A stretch of 56,419 nt of DNA, taken from NCBI GenBank assembly GCA_037139095.1, contig JBAXHD010000013.1, positions 1 through 56,419 of the forward strand. Direction: 5' to 3'. Both the position numbers and the translations under genes were made by a program. This DNA is from WLMZ01 sp037139095 (GTDB lineage Bacteria; Actinomycetota; Acidimicrobiia; Acidimicrobiales; Ilumatobacteraceae). Positions within the stretch are counted from its first letter, which is position 1; the number at the start of each line of letters is the position of its first letter. Positions 43,429-51,421 of the stretch are shown here, in pieces. The notes under the pieces were generated by a model. It searched no databases and was not told where the DNA came from. It was given only the letters and a program-made list of their open reading frames with translations.

Positions 43429-44288
43429 CGGCGAAGCCGTTGTGCAACGATCCGTTGCTCCTTCAAGAACGCGGGCACGTCGGGTGGCTGCACGACAGCT
43501 CCCTTGATGAGATCGTCGAACTGTCGCGTCAGAGTGCGCACGTGTTCAGCCGATGTGAGTACCAGATACATCTGGCCGATGTAGAGCGCGGCGCGTAACG
43601 GCCCGAAGATGGTTACTGGCGCCGCAAAGCGTTGGCGGCCATCGAACAGAAACCAGCGGAGCGTTGGATACAACTCGGTGCACAGGTCGATCATGTGGTC
43701 TAGTTGCGCAAGCCGGCTACTCAGTTCTAGGTCTCGCCAGATGCCCCCGCCCCGAGCGAACGTTTCGATTTGTTGCACCGAGTTGCAGCATTCAAGATCT
43801 GTCTCGGGTGCTCGCGTCCATGCCAGGCGCGCAGCGGCTGTCTCGATCTTTTGCTCGGGCCTGCTCGCTACAGAGTCGCCCATCTCAAAACGAATGACGG
43901 TCTCGGTCTTGAGTAGGTCGGGCAAGGTGGATGGCACGTAGCGAATCTTGTAACCGATGGCTTCACGTAGCCAGGCGATGAGGCGCTCGTCGTTGTGTGC
44001 CAACGCGTCGCCCTCAAACGACATCTGCTCGTTCATCATTTCGGCTTGCATCGGACCGGTGTTGCTGAGGCCAATGAGCCAGTCGATCGACACCTGTTGG
44101 GTCTCGGCAATGGCGGCCAACGTTTCGATGCGCGGTAGTCGCCGATTTGTTGGCGAAAGCAATTGAGACAGTGTTGACCGATCGAGTCCAACCGCTTCGG
44201 CGAACTGGCTGCGATTCTGTTTTGAATCGTGGATCACCTTGTCGAGCCGTTCCTGAAAGGTGCTGAGAAGGTTCTTGCGGTCAGCCAT
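43425..44288 (-). CDS. XRE-family transcriptional regulator with large C-terminal domain
   Basis: 287 residues. The N-terminal HTH (about 10-70; NRSQFAEAVGLDRSTLSQLL) is XRE-type. The C-terminal region of about 200 residues (RLIAWLREAIGYKIRYVPSTLPDLLKTETV, then LRWFLFDGRQRFAAPVTIFGPLRAALYIG) is probably a ligand- or partner-binding domain; I do not recognise it. TACACT on the minus strand (44300-44295) ends 6 nt before ATG 44288, so the mRNA is probably leaderless. It is divergent from the desaturase operon and likely regulates it and itself. Confidence 0.85.
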   Translation of the reverse strand: MADRKNLLSTFQERLDKVIHDSKQNRSQFAEAVGLDRSTLSQLLSPTNRRLPRIETLAAIAETQQVSIDWLIGLSNTGPMQAEMMNEQMSFEGDALAHNDERLIAWLREAIGYKIRYVPSTLPDLLKTETVIRFEMGDSVASRPEQKIETAAARLAWTRAPETDLECCNSVQQIETFARGGGIWRDLELSSRLAQLDHMIDLCTELYPTLRWFLFDGRQRFAAPVTIFGPLRAALYIGQMYLVLTSAEHVRTLTRQFDDLIKGAVVQPPDVPAFLKEQRIVAQRLRR

Positions 44289-44294
44289 AGCTGC

Positions 44295-44332
44295 AGTGTA
44301 AACACCTCATCTGATGTGTATGCACAACACAT
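44295..44332. promoter_or_regulatory. Candidate XRE operator and promoter region
   Basis: ATGTGT (44314-44319) and ACACAT (44327-44332) form an inverted repeat with a 7-nt spacer. A second small palindrome GTGTAAACAC lies at 44297-44306 and overlaps the minus-strand -10 box TACACT. The region separates the XRE gene from the desaturase operon and is a likely site of autoregulation. Confidence 0.5.
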
Positions 44333-44425
44333 TTCGGTTAGTTCCACCACAACTGGTGCGACTGTGCGCATATACCTCAACCACAAGCCTTCAGTGAGGA
44401 GGCTGATTCGCTAGACCTATCTGCA

Positions 44426-45334
44426 GTGCATCTCGCAGCGACAACACGGGCAACGAAAACCGACTGGCCAACAATCGCTGTTGCCATCTTGTTTTGGATG
44501 TCGATTGTCGCCGTGGTGCTCGCGCATCATCATCTGCCGACCGTGATTGTGGTGGGTGCGCTGGCCGTGCTCGGCGGCCTCTACATGTCGCTTCAGCATG
44601 AGGTGATTCACGGTCACCCCACTCGGGTGCAGTGGCTGAACTGGTTGCTGGTGGCAGCGCCACTTGGGATGGTGTTGCCACTCGATCGTTACCGTGACAC
44701 GCATCTTGAACATCACCGTGCCGTGCTCACCGATCCGGTTCTTGACCCCGAAAGCAAATACGTATCAGCCGAGGTGTGGCAGCGCTCGAGCGCTGCGTAT
44801 CGCGCGTTGCTGTTCGCGAACCAGACTCTGGTGGGTCGGCTCGTTGTGGGCCCGGTGCTTTCTGTGGTGCGCTCGGTCCGCAGCGACATGCGCGAGATGC
44901 GCTCGCGCTCGGCGGTTCGTCGGGCTTGGCTGCTACACCTTCTTGGGGTTGTGGCACTGGTGCTTGCGCTGCGGGCGGTAGCGATGCCGTTGTGGGTCTA
45001 TGCACTTGGTTTTGTGTTTGGCGGGTCGTCGCTCACCTCGTTGCGTTCGTTTGCCGAACATCTCGCAGTTGAGCAAGGACCGCGAACGGCGATGGTTCAT
45101 AGCGGGTGGTTTTTCAGCCTGATCTATCTCAACAACAACCTGCATTACGCGCATCACGAATCGCCCGCGGTGTCATGGTTCCGGCTGCCCGCGTTTGCCC
45201 AGGAACTCGATGCCGATGCGGCTGTCGCTGGTACAGCGGGTGTGTACCGGGGGTACGGCGACATCGCCCGCCGCTATCTTTTCCGCCCCTTTGTTCATCC
45301 GGTGCATCCAATTTCTGCCACGATCGATGCGTGA
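44426..45334 (+). CDS. Fatty acid desaturase-family membrane protein
   Basis: 302 residues with four or more membrane helices. Three histidine boxes are intact: H-E-V-I-H-G-H (near 58-64), H-L-E-H-H (near 93-97) and H-Y-A-H-H-E (near 236-241). Together they bind the di-iron centre of membrane desaturases and hydroxylases. The start is GTG 44426. Its stop TGA overlaps the GTG of the next gene (GTGA). It is the first gene of a four-gene operon whose other products are soluble. The substrate is unknown and need not be a fatty acid, as the family includes hydroxylases of small molecules. Confidence 0.85.
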   Translation: MHLAATTRATKTDWPTIAVAILFWMSIVAVVLAHHHLPTVIVVGALAVLGGLYMSLQHEVIHGHPTRVQWLNWLLVAAPLGMVLPLDRYRDTHLEHHRAVLTDPVLDPESKYVSAEVWQRSSAAYRALLFANQTLVGRLVVGPVLSVVRSVRSDMREMRSRSAVRRAWLLHLLGVVALVLALRAVAMPLWVYALGFVFGGSSLTSLRSFAEHLAVEQGPRTAMVHSGWFFSLIYLNNNLHYAHHESPAVSWFRLPAFAQELDADAAVAGTAGVYRGYGDIARRYLFRPFVHPVHPISATIDA

Positions 45335-46143
45335 CTTCATCGTTCGCAGCGCTACCGATGTATCCCTTCGCGGGGCTGCGCGACGCGTGGGACGAGCTGT
45401 ACTCAGCAATTGCTGTGTCGATGAGAGTCAGCTACCCAGATACTCCGCTTGAGCTTGATTGGGAAGTCGACTCGCACGAGGGCTGGCGGCACCCTCACCT
45501 TGCCGTGAGTCAGGCATGCGGCTGGCCACTGATTACCGAACTGCACAGCACCGTGCGAGTGCTGGGTGCGTTCGAACATCGCCTCGACGACGCAGTGAGC
45601 CACCTGTACCGCAGCGTGATCGTGGCGCGCAGCGCGCTCGTGCCGAATGCGTTGAAAGATCGCGCTGCGATCAACTCAACCGACAGCTTGTCGGGATGCA
45701 TCAGCCTGCTCGCCGCCTTCGACATTGCGCCGGGTCACTGGCCGGGCGAGGTTGTGCTCACTGGCTCGCACCTTGCCAGCATCGATGCAGTACGCACAGG
45801 TTCGGCCGATGTTGCGTCTATCGACGCGTTGTCGTGGGCATACCAGCAGCGCCTCGACCCGCACCGACTCGATGGACTTGTTGTTGTCGAGCGCGGACCC
45901 TTGGTGCCGTGCCTTCCGCTGATTGTCGGCGTCGATGCCGACGACGCGAAGGTCGCTGCGTGGCGCTCAGCGATTGGTGCCGCAATGAGCGCGCCGTCGC
46001 TCGTCGGAGTTCGCTCGCTGCTCTTGATCGAGGGCTTCGTGCCACTTGAGCTTGGCGATTACCAGAGCGCCCTCGCCCCGCTTGCCGGCACCGCCGCGTT
46101 ACATTCTGATGCTCGAACGTTGGGACGAACGAAGGAACCATGA
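45331..46143 (+). CDS. PhnD/SsuA-like substrate-binding-fold protein without signal peptide
   Basis: 270 residues resembling the phosphate/phosphonate-binding PhnD fold (ALPMYPFAGLRDAWDELYSAI, then INSTDSLSGCISLLAAF, VVLTGSHLASIDAVRTGSADVASIDALSW). The SH-x-S-x-x-A-V-x-x-G-x-A-D-x-A-S-I-D block is typical. There is no signal peptide, unlike transport-associated members, so it may act in the cytoplasm as a binding protein or enzyme. GTG 45331 overlaps the desaturase stop by 4 nt, and its stop overlaps the start of the enolase-superfamily gene. No transporter genes are nearby. Confidence 0.78.
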   Translation: MTSSFAALPMYPFAGLRDAWDELYSAIAVSMRVSYPDTPLELDWEVDSHEGWRHPHLAVSQACGWPLITELHSTVRVLGAFEHRLDDAVSHLYRSVIVARSALVPNALKDRAAINSTDSLSGCISLLAAFDIAPGHWPGEVVLTGSHLASIDAVRTGSADVASIDALSWAYQQRLDPHRLDGLVVVERGPLVPCLPLIVGVDADDAKVAAWRSAIGAAMSAPSLVGVRSLLLIEGFVPLELGDYQSALAPLAGTAALHSDARTLGRTKEP

Positions 46144-47267
46144 GCACAATTTCGCGAGTTGAGATCACGCATCATCAACTGCCACTCGACCCGGTCTTTC
46201 CAGCATCATGGGACACTCAGCCGCGCACCAAGTTTCCGGCAACGATCGTTCGGGTATTCGACGATGAGGGCCGTTGCGGCGTTGGTTCAGGAGATGCCAT
46301 GTATGGCTTCGACGACTATCAGCGCTACTTCATTGGGCAAGATCCGCTCGATCTCGATCGCCACGCAGCAGTGCTGGCGAACATCGAGTTCCACGCTGGT
46401 CGTCCATGGCCGATGGACGTTGCGCTGTGGGATCTTGCGGGCAAGATTCGCGACGAGCCGATCTGGAAGATGGTCGGTGGCGCAAGCAACCGCATTCGTG
46501 CCTACGCGTCGAGCGGCGTGCACCGCTCGGTACCCGAGATGGTGCAGGTAGCAAGACAGGCGATCGCCTTGGGATTCCCCGCGCTGAAGGTGCGCTTTGG
46601 TCGGCCAAGTCTTGATGAGGATCTTGCCGTCATCAGCGCAGTCCGTGATGCTGTGGGCGATCAACTCGAGCTCATGGTCGACTGCAATCAGGGTTGGCGG
46701 ATGGCATGGGACACGCAGCGTCCGTGGCACGTAGACCACGCCACCGTTGTGGCGCAACGACTCGAAGCCGAAGCCGTGTATTGGATGGAAGAGCCGCTGC
46801 ATCGCGGGGACTACGACGGCATGAACGAACTTCGTCAGCGCGTGAACATCCGCATCGCCGGTGGCGAACTCACCCGCGAACCGTATGAGTTTCGCGAGCT
46901 ACTGACCCGCGGCTGCTTCGACGTGTTTCAACCCGACTGTGTGTGCTCAATGGGTATTTCGGGGCTGCGTCACTTGGCGTACGAAGTTGACGAGCAAGGC
47001 AAGATCTTCACTCCGCACACGTGGGGCAATGGCATCGGTGTGATGGCCAACTTGCATCTCACAGCCGGCACCGTGGGCGCGCCGTTTATTGAGTTTCCGT
47101 TCGACCCGCCTGAGTGGACAACGGCCCGTCGCGATTTCATCCTCACCGAAACTATCGAGGCCGACGGCGACGGCTGGATCACGCTGTCCGATCGCCCAGG
47201 CCTGGGCATCGAACTCAACGAGGACGTGCTGGCGCAAACGCGTACTGGTCAAGCAACGTTCGCGTAG
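46140..47267 (+). CDS. Enolase-superfamily protein (mandelate racemase/muconate lactonizing type)
   Basis: 375 residues. The N-terminal capping domain is followed by a TIM barrel. Candidate active-site residues are K150-x-R152, metal ligands D181 (with N183), E217 and E243, D266 and H293 (TPHTW). The K-x-R and His pattern fits the mandelate-racemase subgroup, which abstracts a proton next to a carboxylate, often in sugar-acid dehydration. It is coupled to the PhnD-like gene by an ATGA overlap. The substrate cannot be assigned. Confidence 0.87.
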   Translation: MSTISRVEITHHQLPLDPVFPASWDTQPRTKFPATIVRVFDDEGRCGVGSGDAMYGFDDYQRYFIGQDPLDLDRHAAVLANIEFHAGRPWPMDVALWDLAGKIRDEPIWKMVGGASNRIRAYASSGVHRSVPEMVQVARQAIALGFPALKVRFGRPSLDEDLAVISAVRDAVGDQLELMVDCNQGWRMAWDTQRPWHVDHATVVAQRLEAEAVYWMEEPLHRGDYDGMNELRQRVNIRIAGGELTREPYEFRELLTRGCFDVFQPDCVCSMGISGLRHLAYEVDEQGKIFTPHTWGNGIGVMANLHLTAGTVGAPFIEFPFDPPEWTTARRDFILTETIEADGDGWITLSDRPGLGIELNEDVLAQTRTGQATFA

Positions 47268-47278
47268 GGTAAGCGCTC

Positions 47279-47875
47279 GTGGCGCGTACTCCTGATGTGG
47301 CAATGAAGCGCGAGCTACTCGACCGAGTGGTTGCGTATTTGGCCGAGCACGGGCTCGGCGACATGTCGCTGCGACCAATGGCCGCCGCACTCGACACCAG
47401 TCCAAATCGCTTGGTGCATCACTTCGGATCGAAGCAAGAACTGCTCGTGGCCGCGCTTGCACAGGCGATTGAGATTCAAGTCGAGGTAAGCAACGGTTGG
47501 CTCAAGCGCAACCCCAAGATCAGCCAAGCCAACCTGCTGCGTCGATGGTGGAAATGGCTCAACGCTTCGCCCGCGAACTTGGCACTGTCGCGGCTTGGTC
47601 TCGAGGCGGCAACGCTTGAGGCCACTCACACTGGCCTAGCTGGCGACGTGCGAGCCGATCAGATCGGCGTGTGGCGAACCTCGATCGAGCAGCGTCTCGT
47701 CGACGAAGGTCTGTCGCCAGAGCAGGCAGTGACCGAGTCGTCGTTGCTCAAAGCAATGTTCACCGGGCTGATGGTTGACCTGATGGCTACCGGCGATCGC
47801 AAGCGATTGACTCAGGCACTCGAGGTGGGCCTGTCGCGAGTGGAGAATTTGCTGGCCGACCTCGCGGCTCGCTGA
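47279..47875 (+). CDS. TetR-family regulator
   Basis: 198 residues with an N-terminal TetR HTH (DMSLRPMAAALDTSPNRLVHHFGSKQELL) and a helical ligand domain. The start is GTG 47279, 11 nt after the enolase-superfamily gene. TAGGGT (47265-47270) ends 8 nt before it and could drive a separate leaderless transcript. It is the last gene of the desaturase operon and converges on the PAC2 gene with a 1-nt gap. Together with the divergent XRE protein, the operon may have two regulators. Confidence 0.85.
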   Translation: MARTPDVAMKRELLDRVVAYLAEHGLGDMSLRPMAAALDTSPNRLVHHFGSKQELLVAALAQAIEIQVEVSNGWLKRNPKISQANLLRRWWKWLNASPANLALSRLGLEAATLEATHTGLAGDVRADQIGVWRTSIEQRLVDEGLSPEQAVTESSLLKAMFTGLMVDLMATGDRKRLTQALEVGLSRVENLLADLAAR

Positions 47876-47876
47876 G

Positions 47877-48806
47877 TTACTTGCCTTGGTCGCGTAGGAA
47901 GCGTTCGACTTCGTCCATCAACGCGCCCGCATCAACATGCTCGGGTAGGTCGGCTTCGAGCTCGCCGCCAACGATGTCGTCGTCGTCTTCTTCGTCGTCG
48001 AGGTCATCGTCGTCTTCAAGACTGAAATCTTCGATGCCAGCATCGGACATGCTCTCGAGCCGACGAACGTAACCGCCCAGATCGGGGTCTTCGGCGACTA
48101 CTGCGTTGACGCGCATTTCGTAGTCGTGAACCTGGCTGGCGAGACGAGCCGTTGGCATCGTGGTGCCGATGATGGTGCCGAGCCGCTCGAGCAATGCCAT
48201 GGTGGCCTTTGGCGATGGCACCTGCGAGGCATAGGCCGGAACTGCTGCCCACAATGATGCCGAGGGCAGATCGGCTTTTGAACAGGCGTCGTGCAGCACG
48301 CCGACGATGCCGGTTGGGCCTTCGTAACGCGAACGCTGAAGCTCGAACCGATCGATCATCAACTGTTCGTTGGCGGTGCCGATGAGCTGAACGGCGCGTG
48401 AGTGCGGGACATCGGCAAGCAGCGCCCCGAGGGTCATCACCATGCTGGCCTTGAAGTGCTGCGCCACGCCGATGACTTGTTCGCTGAACGTGCGCCAACG
48501 CATCGCGGGCTCGGGGCCGAGTACCAAGATCACGTCGGTGCCGGGGGTGGAGGCGTACCACATGCCAACTGTGGGCCACACAATGCTGCGGGTGAGGTTG
48601 GCCGACAAACGAACGTGTGGCCGGATGCTGGCGAAGTCGGTGAACTCTTCAGGATCGATCTCGGCCAAAGGGGTGGCGTGCCAATCTTCGATGAGGTGAC
48701 GCACACCACCCGACGCGGCATCACCGGCGTCGTTCCACCCCGTGAACGCGGCAACGACTACGGGGTTGCGAAGTGTGGGTTGACTGAGCCAGCGAACGTG
48801 CTCCAT
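47877..48806 (-). CDS. PAC2-family protein (proteasome assembly chaperone-like)
   Basis: 309 residues. The PAC2 core (about 1-245) has NPVVVAAFTGWNDAGDAASGGVRHLI, VILVLGPEPAMRWRTF and PTGIVGVLHDACSKADLPSASLWAAVPAYAS. A highly acidic tail (about 258-285, a run of Asp and Glu) leads to a short helix ending RFLRDQGK. Actinobacterial PAC2 proteins are conserved, and a proteasome-related role is suspected but unproven. A small palindrome CAACCGGTTG lies upstream at 48828-48837. No proteasome genes are in the window. Confidence 0.87.
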   Translation of the reverse strand: MEHVRWLSQPTLRNPVVVAAFTGWNDAGDAASGGVRHLIEDWHATPLAEIDPEEFTDFASIRPHVRLSANLTRSIVWPTVGMWYASTPGTDVILVLGPEPAMRWRTFSEQVIGVAQHFKASMVMTLGALLADVPHSRAVQLIGTANEQLMIDRFELQRSRYEGPTGIVGVLHDACSKADLPSASLWAAVPAYASQVPSPKATMALLERLGTIIGTTMPTARLASQVHDYEMRVNAVVAEDPDLGGYVRRLESMSDAGIEDFSLEDDDDLDDEEDDDDIVGGELEADLPEHVDAGALMDEVERFLRDQGK

Positions 48807-48855
48807 TAGTGGGTGAGCCTATCTACCCAACCGGTTGACGCGTTTCAAGGTTTCG

Positions 48856-49941
48856 TCAGAGTTGTGGAACAACTGAGTACGCCTCGCCGCCGCCACCGGC
48901 GATGACATCGTCGAGCCAGTTACCTTCGTATACGTCGTTGGGGCCTTGCATCAGGTCGTTTTCGGTGGCGTCGGCCGGCGTGGTGATGAGGGTCCAGGCC
49001 TGACGCTTGTAGGTCCAGTTCTCGGGGAACAAGGCGTGAGCCTCGCGCCACCACGGCACCGCAGCCTCGTGGCTCACAGTTCGCAGCAGGTGTTGGCCCA
49101 TCTCAAAGCAGGCTGCAGCGCGGGCGTGTGTATCGGGGCGGGGTTGGCTGCGTTGCACCACTTCGTCGGTCGAGAGAGCGAACTTGCTCGCAGCCCCGTT
49201 GTGCGCCCAATCGACGATCGCCGCGCGATATTCGTCGGACACTTCGGGGAACTTCTTGATTTCACGAAAGGCTCGGTCGAGTCGCTCGGGCAAGCCATCG
49301 GGGATGTCCATATCGCGCATTGGGCTGCGTTCGATCGAGGCTGCCTCGGCGGGACGAACGAGGTTGCCCTCTTCGTCGATCCACACGGCCATTGGAACGT
49401 TGACAAAGCCGAACAGGTCGCCGGTGGCGTGTGTGGTGTCGATCAGGCTTGGATGCGTTGGCGCGGCGGCATCGATAAAGGGATGTGCGTGTTCAGGATT
49501 GACATCGAGCGCAACGGTGACCACGGTGAAGCCCAGTGATTCGAGTTCGAGATGAAGCGCCTGCCACCCGGGCAGGCTGGTGCGACAGCCTCAATAACTA
49601 CTCCATGCGACCAACAACACTTTTCGGCCGCGTAGCGAACTGAGTCTGAATGGGTGACCGTTGCGATCGATGAATTCGGGGTCGGCAGCGGCGGCTGTGC
49701 TGAGCGCCCGGCCTGTAGCCGTGGCCGGGCCCAAGGCCCACACACCGGTGTTGTCATCGTGCAGTAACGGCATACCAAGGCGGTTGGCCATCACGTTGAT
49801 GTCTACTGTGCCGTTGTCGCGCAGCGCGCCGGGCGCGGGCACGCAGATCTCGCCGCGGCACATGCCTTCGGGTTTGGCGGTCCAACCGGTGCGGTCGGCA
49901 ACCTCGGTAGTCGATACGTGCTCAAGCGTCTGCAGGATCAT
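48856..49941 (-). CDS. Thioredoxin-fold (ResA/AhpC-like) protein with in-frame TGA, probable selenoprotein
   Basis: One continuous frame of 361 residues if the TGA at 49593-49591 is read as selenocysteine (residue 117). Before it stands FRLSSLRGRKVLLVAWSSY; after it G-C-R-T-S-L-P-G-W-Q and FTVVTVALDVNPEHAHPFID, the normal order of a ResA/TlpA-like domain, with the TGA at the first redox cysteine and Cys119 as partner (U-G-C). I recall an annotated family of ResA-like proteins with a WAxxUGC motif, which fits. A SECIS-like hairpin begins at the TGA. The C-terminal 200 residues are helical with a peroxiredoxin-like remnant. ATG 49941 has AAGG upstream and lies 9 nt after the SCO6745-like gene. 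Alternatives are a pseudogene or a base-call error. Confidence 0.8.
49553..49593 (-). promoter_or_regulatory. SECIS-like hairpin at the in-frame TGA
   Basis: On the mRNA, TGAGGC (49593-49588) pairs with GCTTCA (49558-49553), six pairs including one G-U. After a 10-nt bulge on the 5' side, GCCTGCC (49577-49571) pairs perfectly with GGCAGGC (49565-49559) around the loop CGGGT. The whole is 41 nt with the TGA at its base and G residues in the apical loop, much like the E. coli fdhF element in size and layout. No bulged U is seen in the upper stem. Confidence 0.7.
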
Positions 49942-49950
49942 CGTGTGACC

Positions 49951-50880
49951 TTAGGCCGATTCGGTAGTGCGAGGCGAGGACAGACGCGACGCTTGGTCGG
50001 CGAGGTCGTGCGGGCCTGAGCTGAGGTATCCGAAGCCGGCTCGCACGGAGGCGCCCCATGGTTCGACGATGTTGAACAGTTCTTCGATGTCGTCGCCGAG
50101 CGCAGCGATGGCTCCAGACATCTGCGAGTCGGTGGCGGTCTCGATGGACTCGCGCAATGCTCTGCCGGCGGGCGTGAAGCCCTCGTCGGTGACGAGGCCT
50201 CGCGACTTCAATGATTGCACCGATGCGTCGAACTGGGCGTTGCTCCATGCGCGGGTGCGGCTGTACGAACGCATCGGCAAGCCCCAATACATTTCGCTGA
50301 GCAAACCGATTTCGGTGGCGTTGACACCAGCGCTGATCCATGCGGCCGTGTGGCTATCGCCGCGGTATTCGCGAAGCATGTCGCCCATGCGCCACATTGC
50401 GCCGACGGCTGAGTCGGGCATCGGCAGCGATCGCAGACCGGCGTAAAGCGGACGTCCTTCGGGTCGCAGCGGGGCGATGGCTTTGCTCAGCAACTCGTTG
50501 ACCCGCTCGATGCCCGCTGGAGCTTCGCCGAGCAGTCGCACCAATTGGGCAATCGCACCCGTATCGCGGGCAGCGCAGATGGTTGCCGCATCGGTGCGGC
50601 TCCAGCCCAGGGTGACGCTGGGGATGACGGCTTCGGGGTTAAACACAGCGAATGCCGCTGCCACTACTTCTCCGGGCACTTGGCCCATCACGCTGCCGCG
50701 GCTGGTGAAATAGGCGGGGCCATCGGGAAGCGCCACGCCGTTGGCCTCCGCGGGGCTTGGGTCGAATCCAAGTGCCACGTAGTTGGCATGGCATTCGGGT
50801 GAGAAGTACACCTGACCGGTAAGCGGCTCGAGAACTGAACCGAGCTTGCGGGCGAGGGCAGACAACGTGGCTGAATCCAT
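49951..50880 (-). CDS. SCO6745-family protein (SalK-like)
   Basis: 309 residues matching the actinobacterial SCO6745/SalK-type family: YFSPECHANYVALGFDPSPAEANGVALPDGPAYFTSRGSVMGQVPGEVVAAAFAVFNP, then RTRAWSNAQFDASVQSLKSRGLV with a winged-helix look near residues 225-265 (GLVTDEGFTPAGRALRESIE). Function is not established. It is 9 nt upstream of the probable selenoprotein gene on the same strand, so the two are likely co-transcribed. Confidence 0.82.
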   Translation of the reverse strand: MDSATLSALARKLGSVLEPLTGQVYFSPECHANYVALGFDPSPAEANGVALPDGPAYFTSRGSVMGQVPGEVVAAAFAVFNPEAVIPSVTLGWSRTDAATICAARDTGAIAQLVRLLGEAPAGIERVNELLSKAIAPLRPEGRPLYAGLRSLPMPDSAVGAMWRMGDMLREYRGDSHTAAWISAGVNATEIGLLSEMYWGLPMRSYSRTRAWSNAQFDASVQSLKSRGLVTDEGFTPAGRALRESIETATDSQMSGAIAALGDDIEELFNIVEPWGASVRAGFGYLSSGPHDLADQASRLSSPRTTESA

Positions 50881-50968
50881 GCGCGCACGTTAGGGGCGAA
50901 CGGGGGGTTGAGGGCCAGTTGGGTGACTACCGGGTCGCGCCCTCGCGCCGGCCGGTAAGGTCAGCGCC

Positions 50969-51406
50969 GTGACAGTTACCGTCGAGATCGCTACCGAAGT
51001 GACGCCGCGCCTTGTGCAGGCATTCGCCCGTCTCATACCGCAACTCTCGAAGTCGTCGCCGCCTCCCACCGAGGCCGAGCTTGCTGAGATGGTTGCTGCC
51101 GGATCTACCGACGTGCTGGTGGCCAGCGATGGCGACGATGTGCTCGGCGCGCTCACGTTGGTTGTGTTTCGTATTCCCACCGGTGTGCGGGCGTGGATCG
51201 AAGACGTAGTTGTCGACGATGCGGCTCGTGGCCGAGGTGTTGGCGAGGCGTTGAATCAGTTCGCTCTCTCGGTCGCCCGATCGAAGGGAGCCAAGACGGT
51301 TGACCTCACATCGCGTCCGTCTCGTGAGGCCGCCAACCGTTTGTATCAGCGGCTTGGTTTCGTGGCTCGTGAGACCAACGTGTACCGCTACTCACTCGAA
51401 GGCTGA
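50969..51406 (+). CDS. GNAT-family N-acetyltransferase
   Basis: 145 residues of the GNAT fold. The acetyl-CoA-binding loop is R-G-R-G-V-G-E-A-L (near 89-97), preceded by WIEDVVVDDAA and followed by SREAANRLYQRLGFVARETNVYRY. TAAGGT (50956-50961) ends 7 nt before GTG 50969, so the transcript is probably leaderless. The substrate is unknown. Confidence 0.85.
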   Translation: MTVTVEIATEVTPRLVQAFARLIPQLSKSSPPPTEAELAEMVAAGSTDVLVASDGDDVLGALTLVVFRIPTGVRAWIEDVVVDDAARGRGVGEALNQFALSVARSKGAKTVDLTSRPSREAANRLYQRLGFVARETNVYRYSLEG

Positions 51407-51421
51407 CGGTGGCCGCAGCGG

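Noticed and set aside
45106..45330. N-terminal extension of the PhnD-like protein
   Set aside because: The extension is out-of-frame shadow of the desaturase C-terminus; GTG 45331 gives the family start and a GTGA overlap.
48856..49941. Reading the thioredoxin-like locus as two separate genes or a frameshifted pseudogene
   Set aside because: Both halves are in the same frame, the only interruption is one TGA at the redox position, and the family sequence continues without loss. A SECIS-like hairpin starts at that codon.
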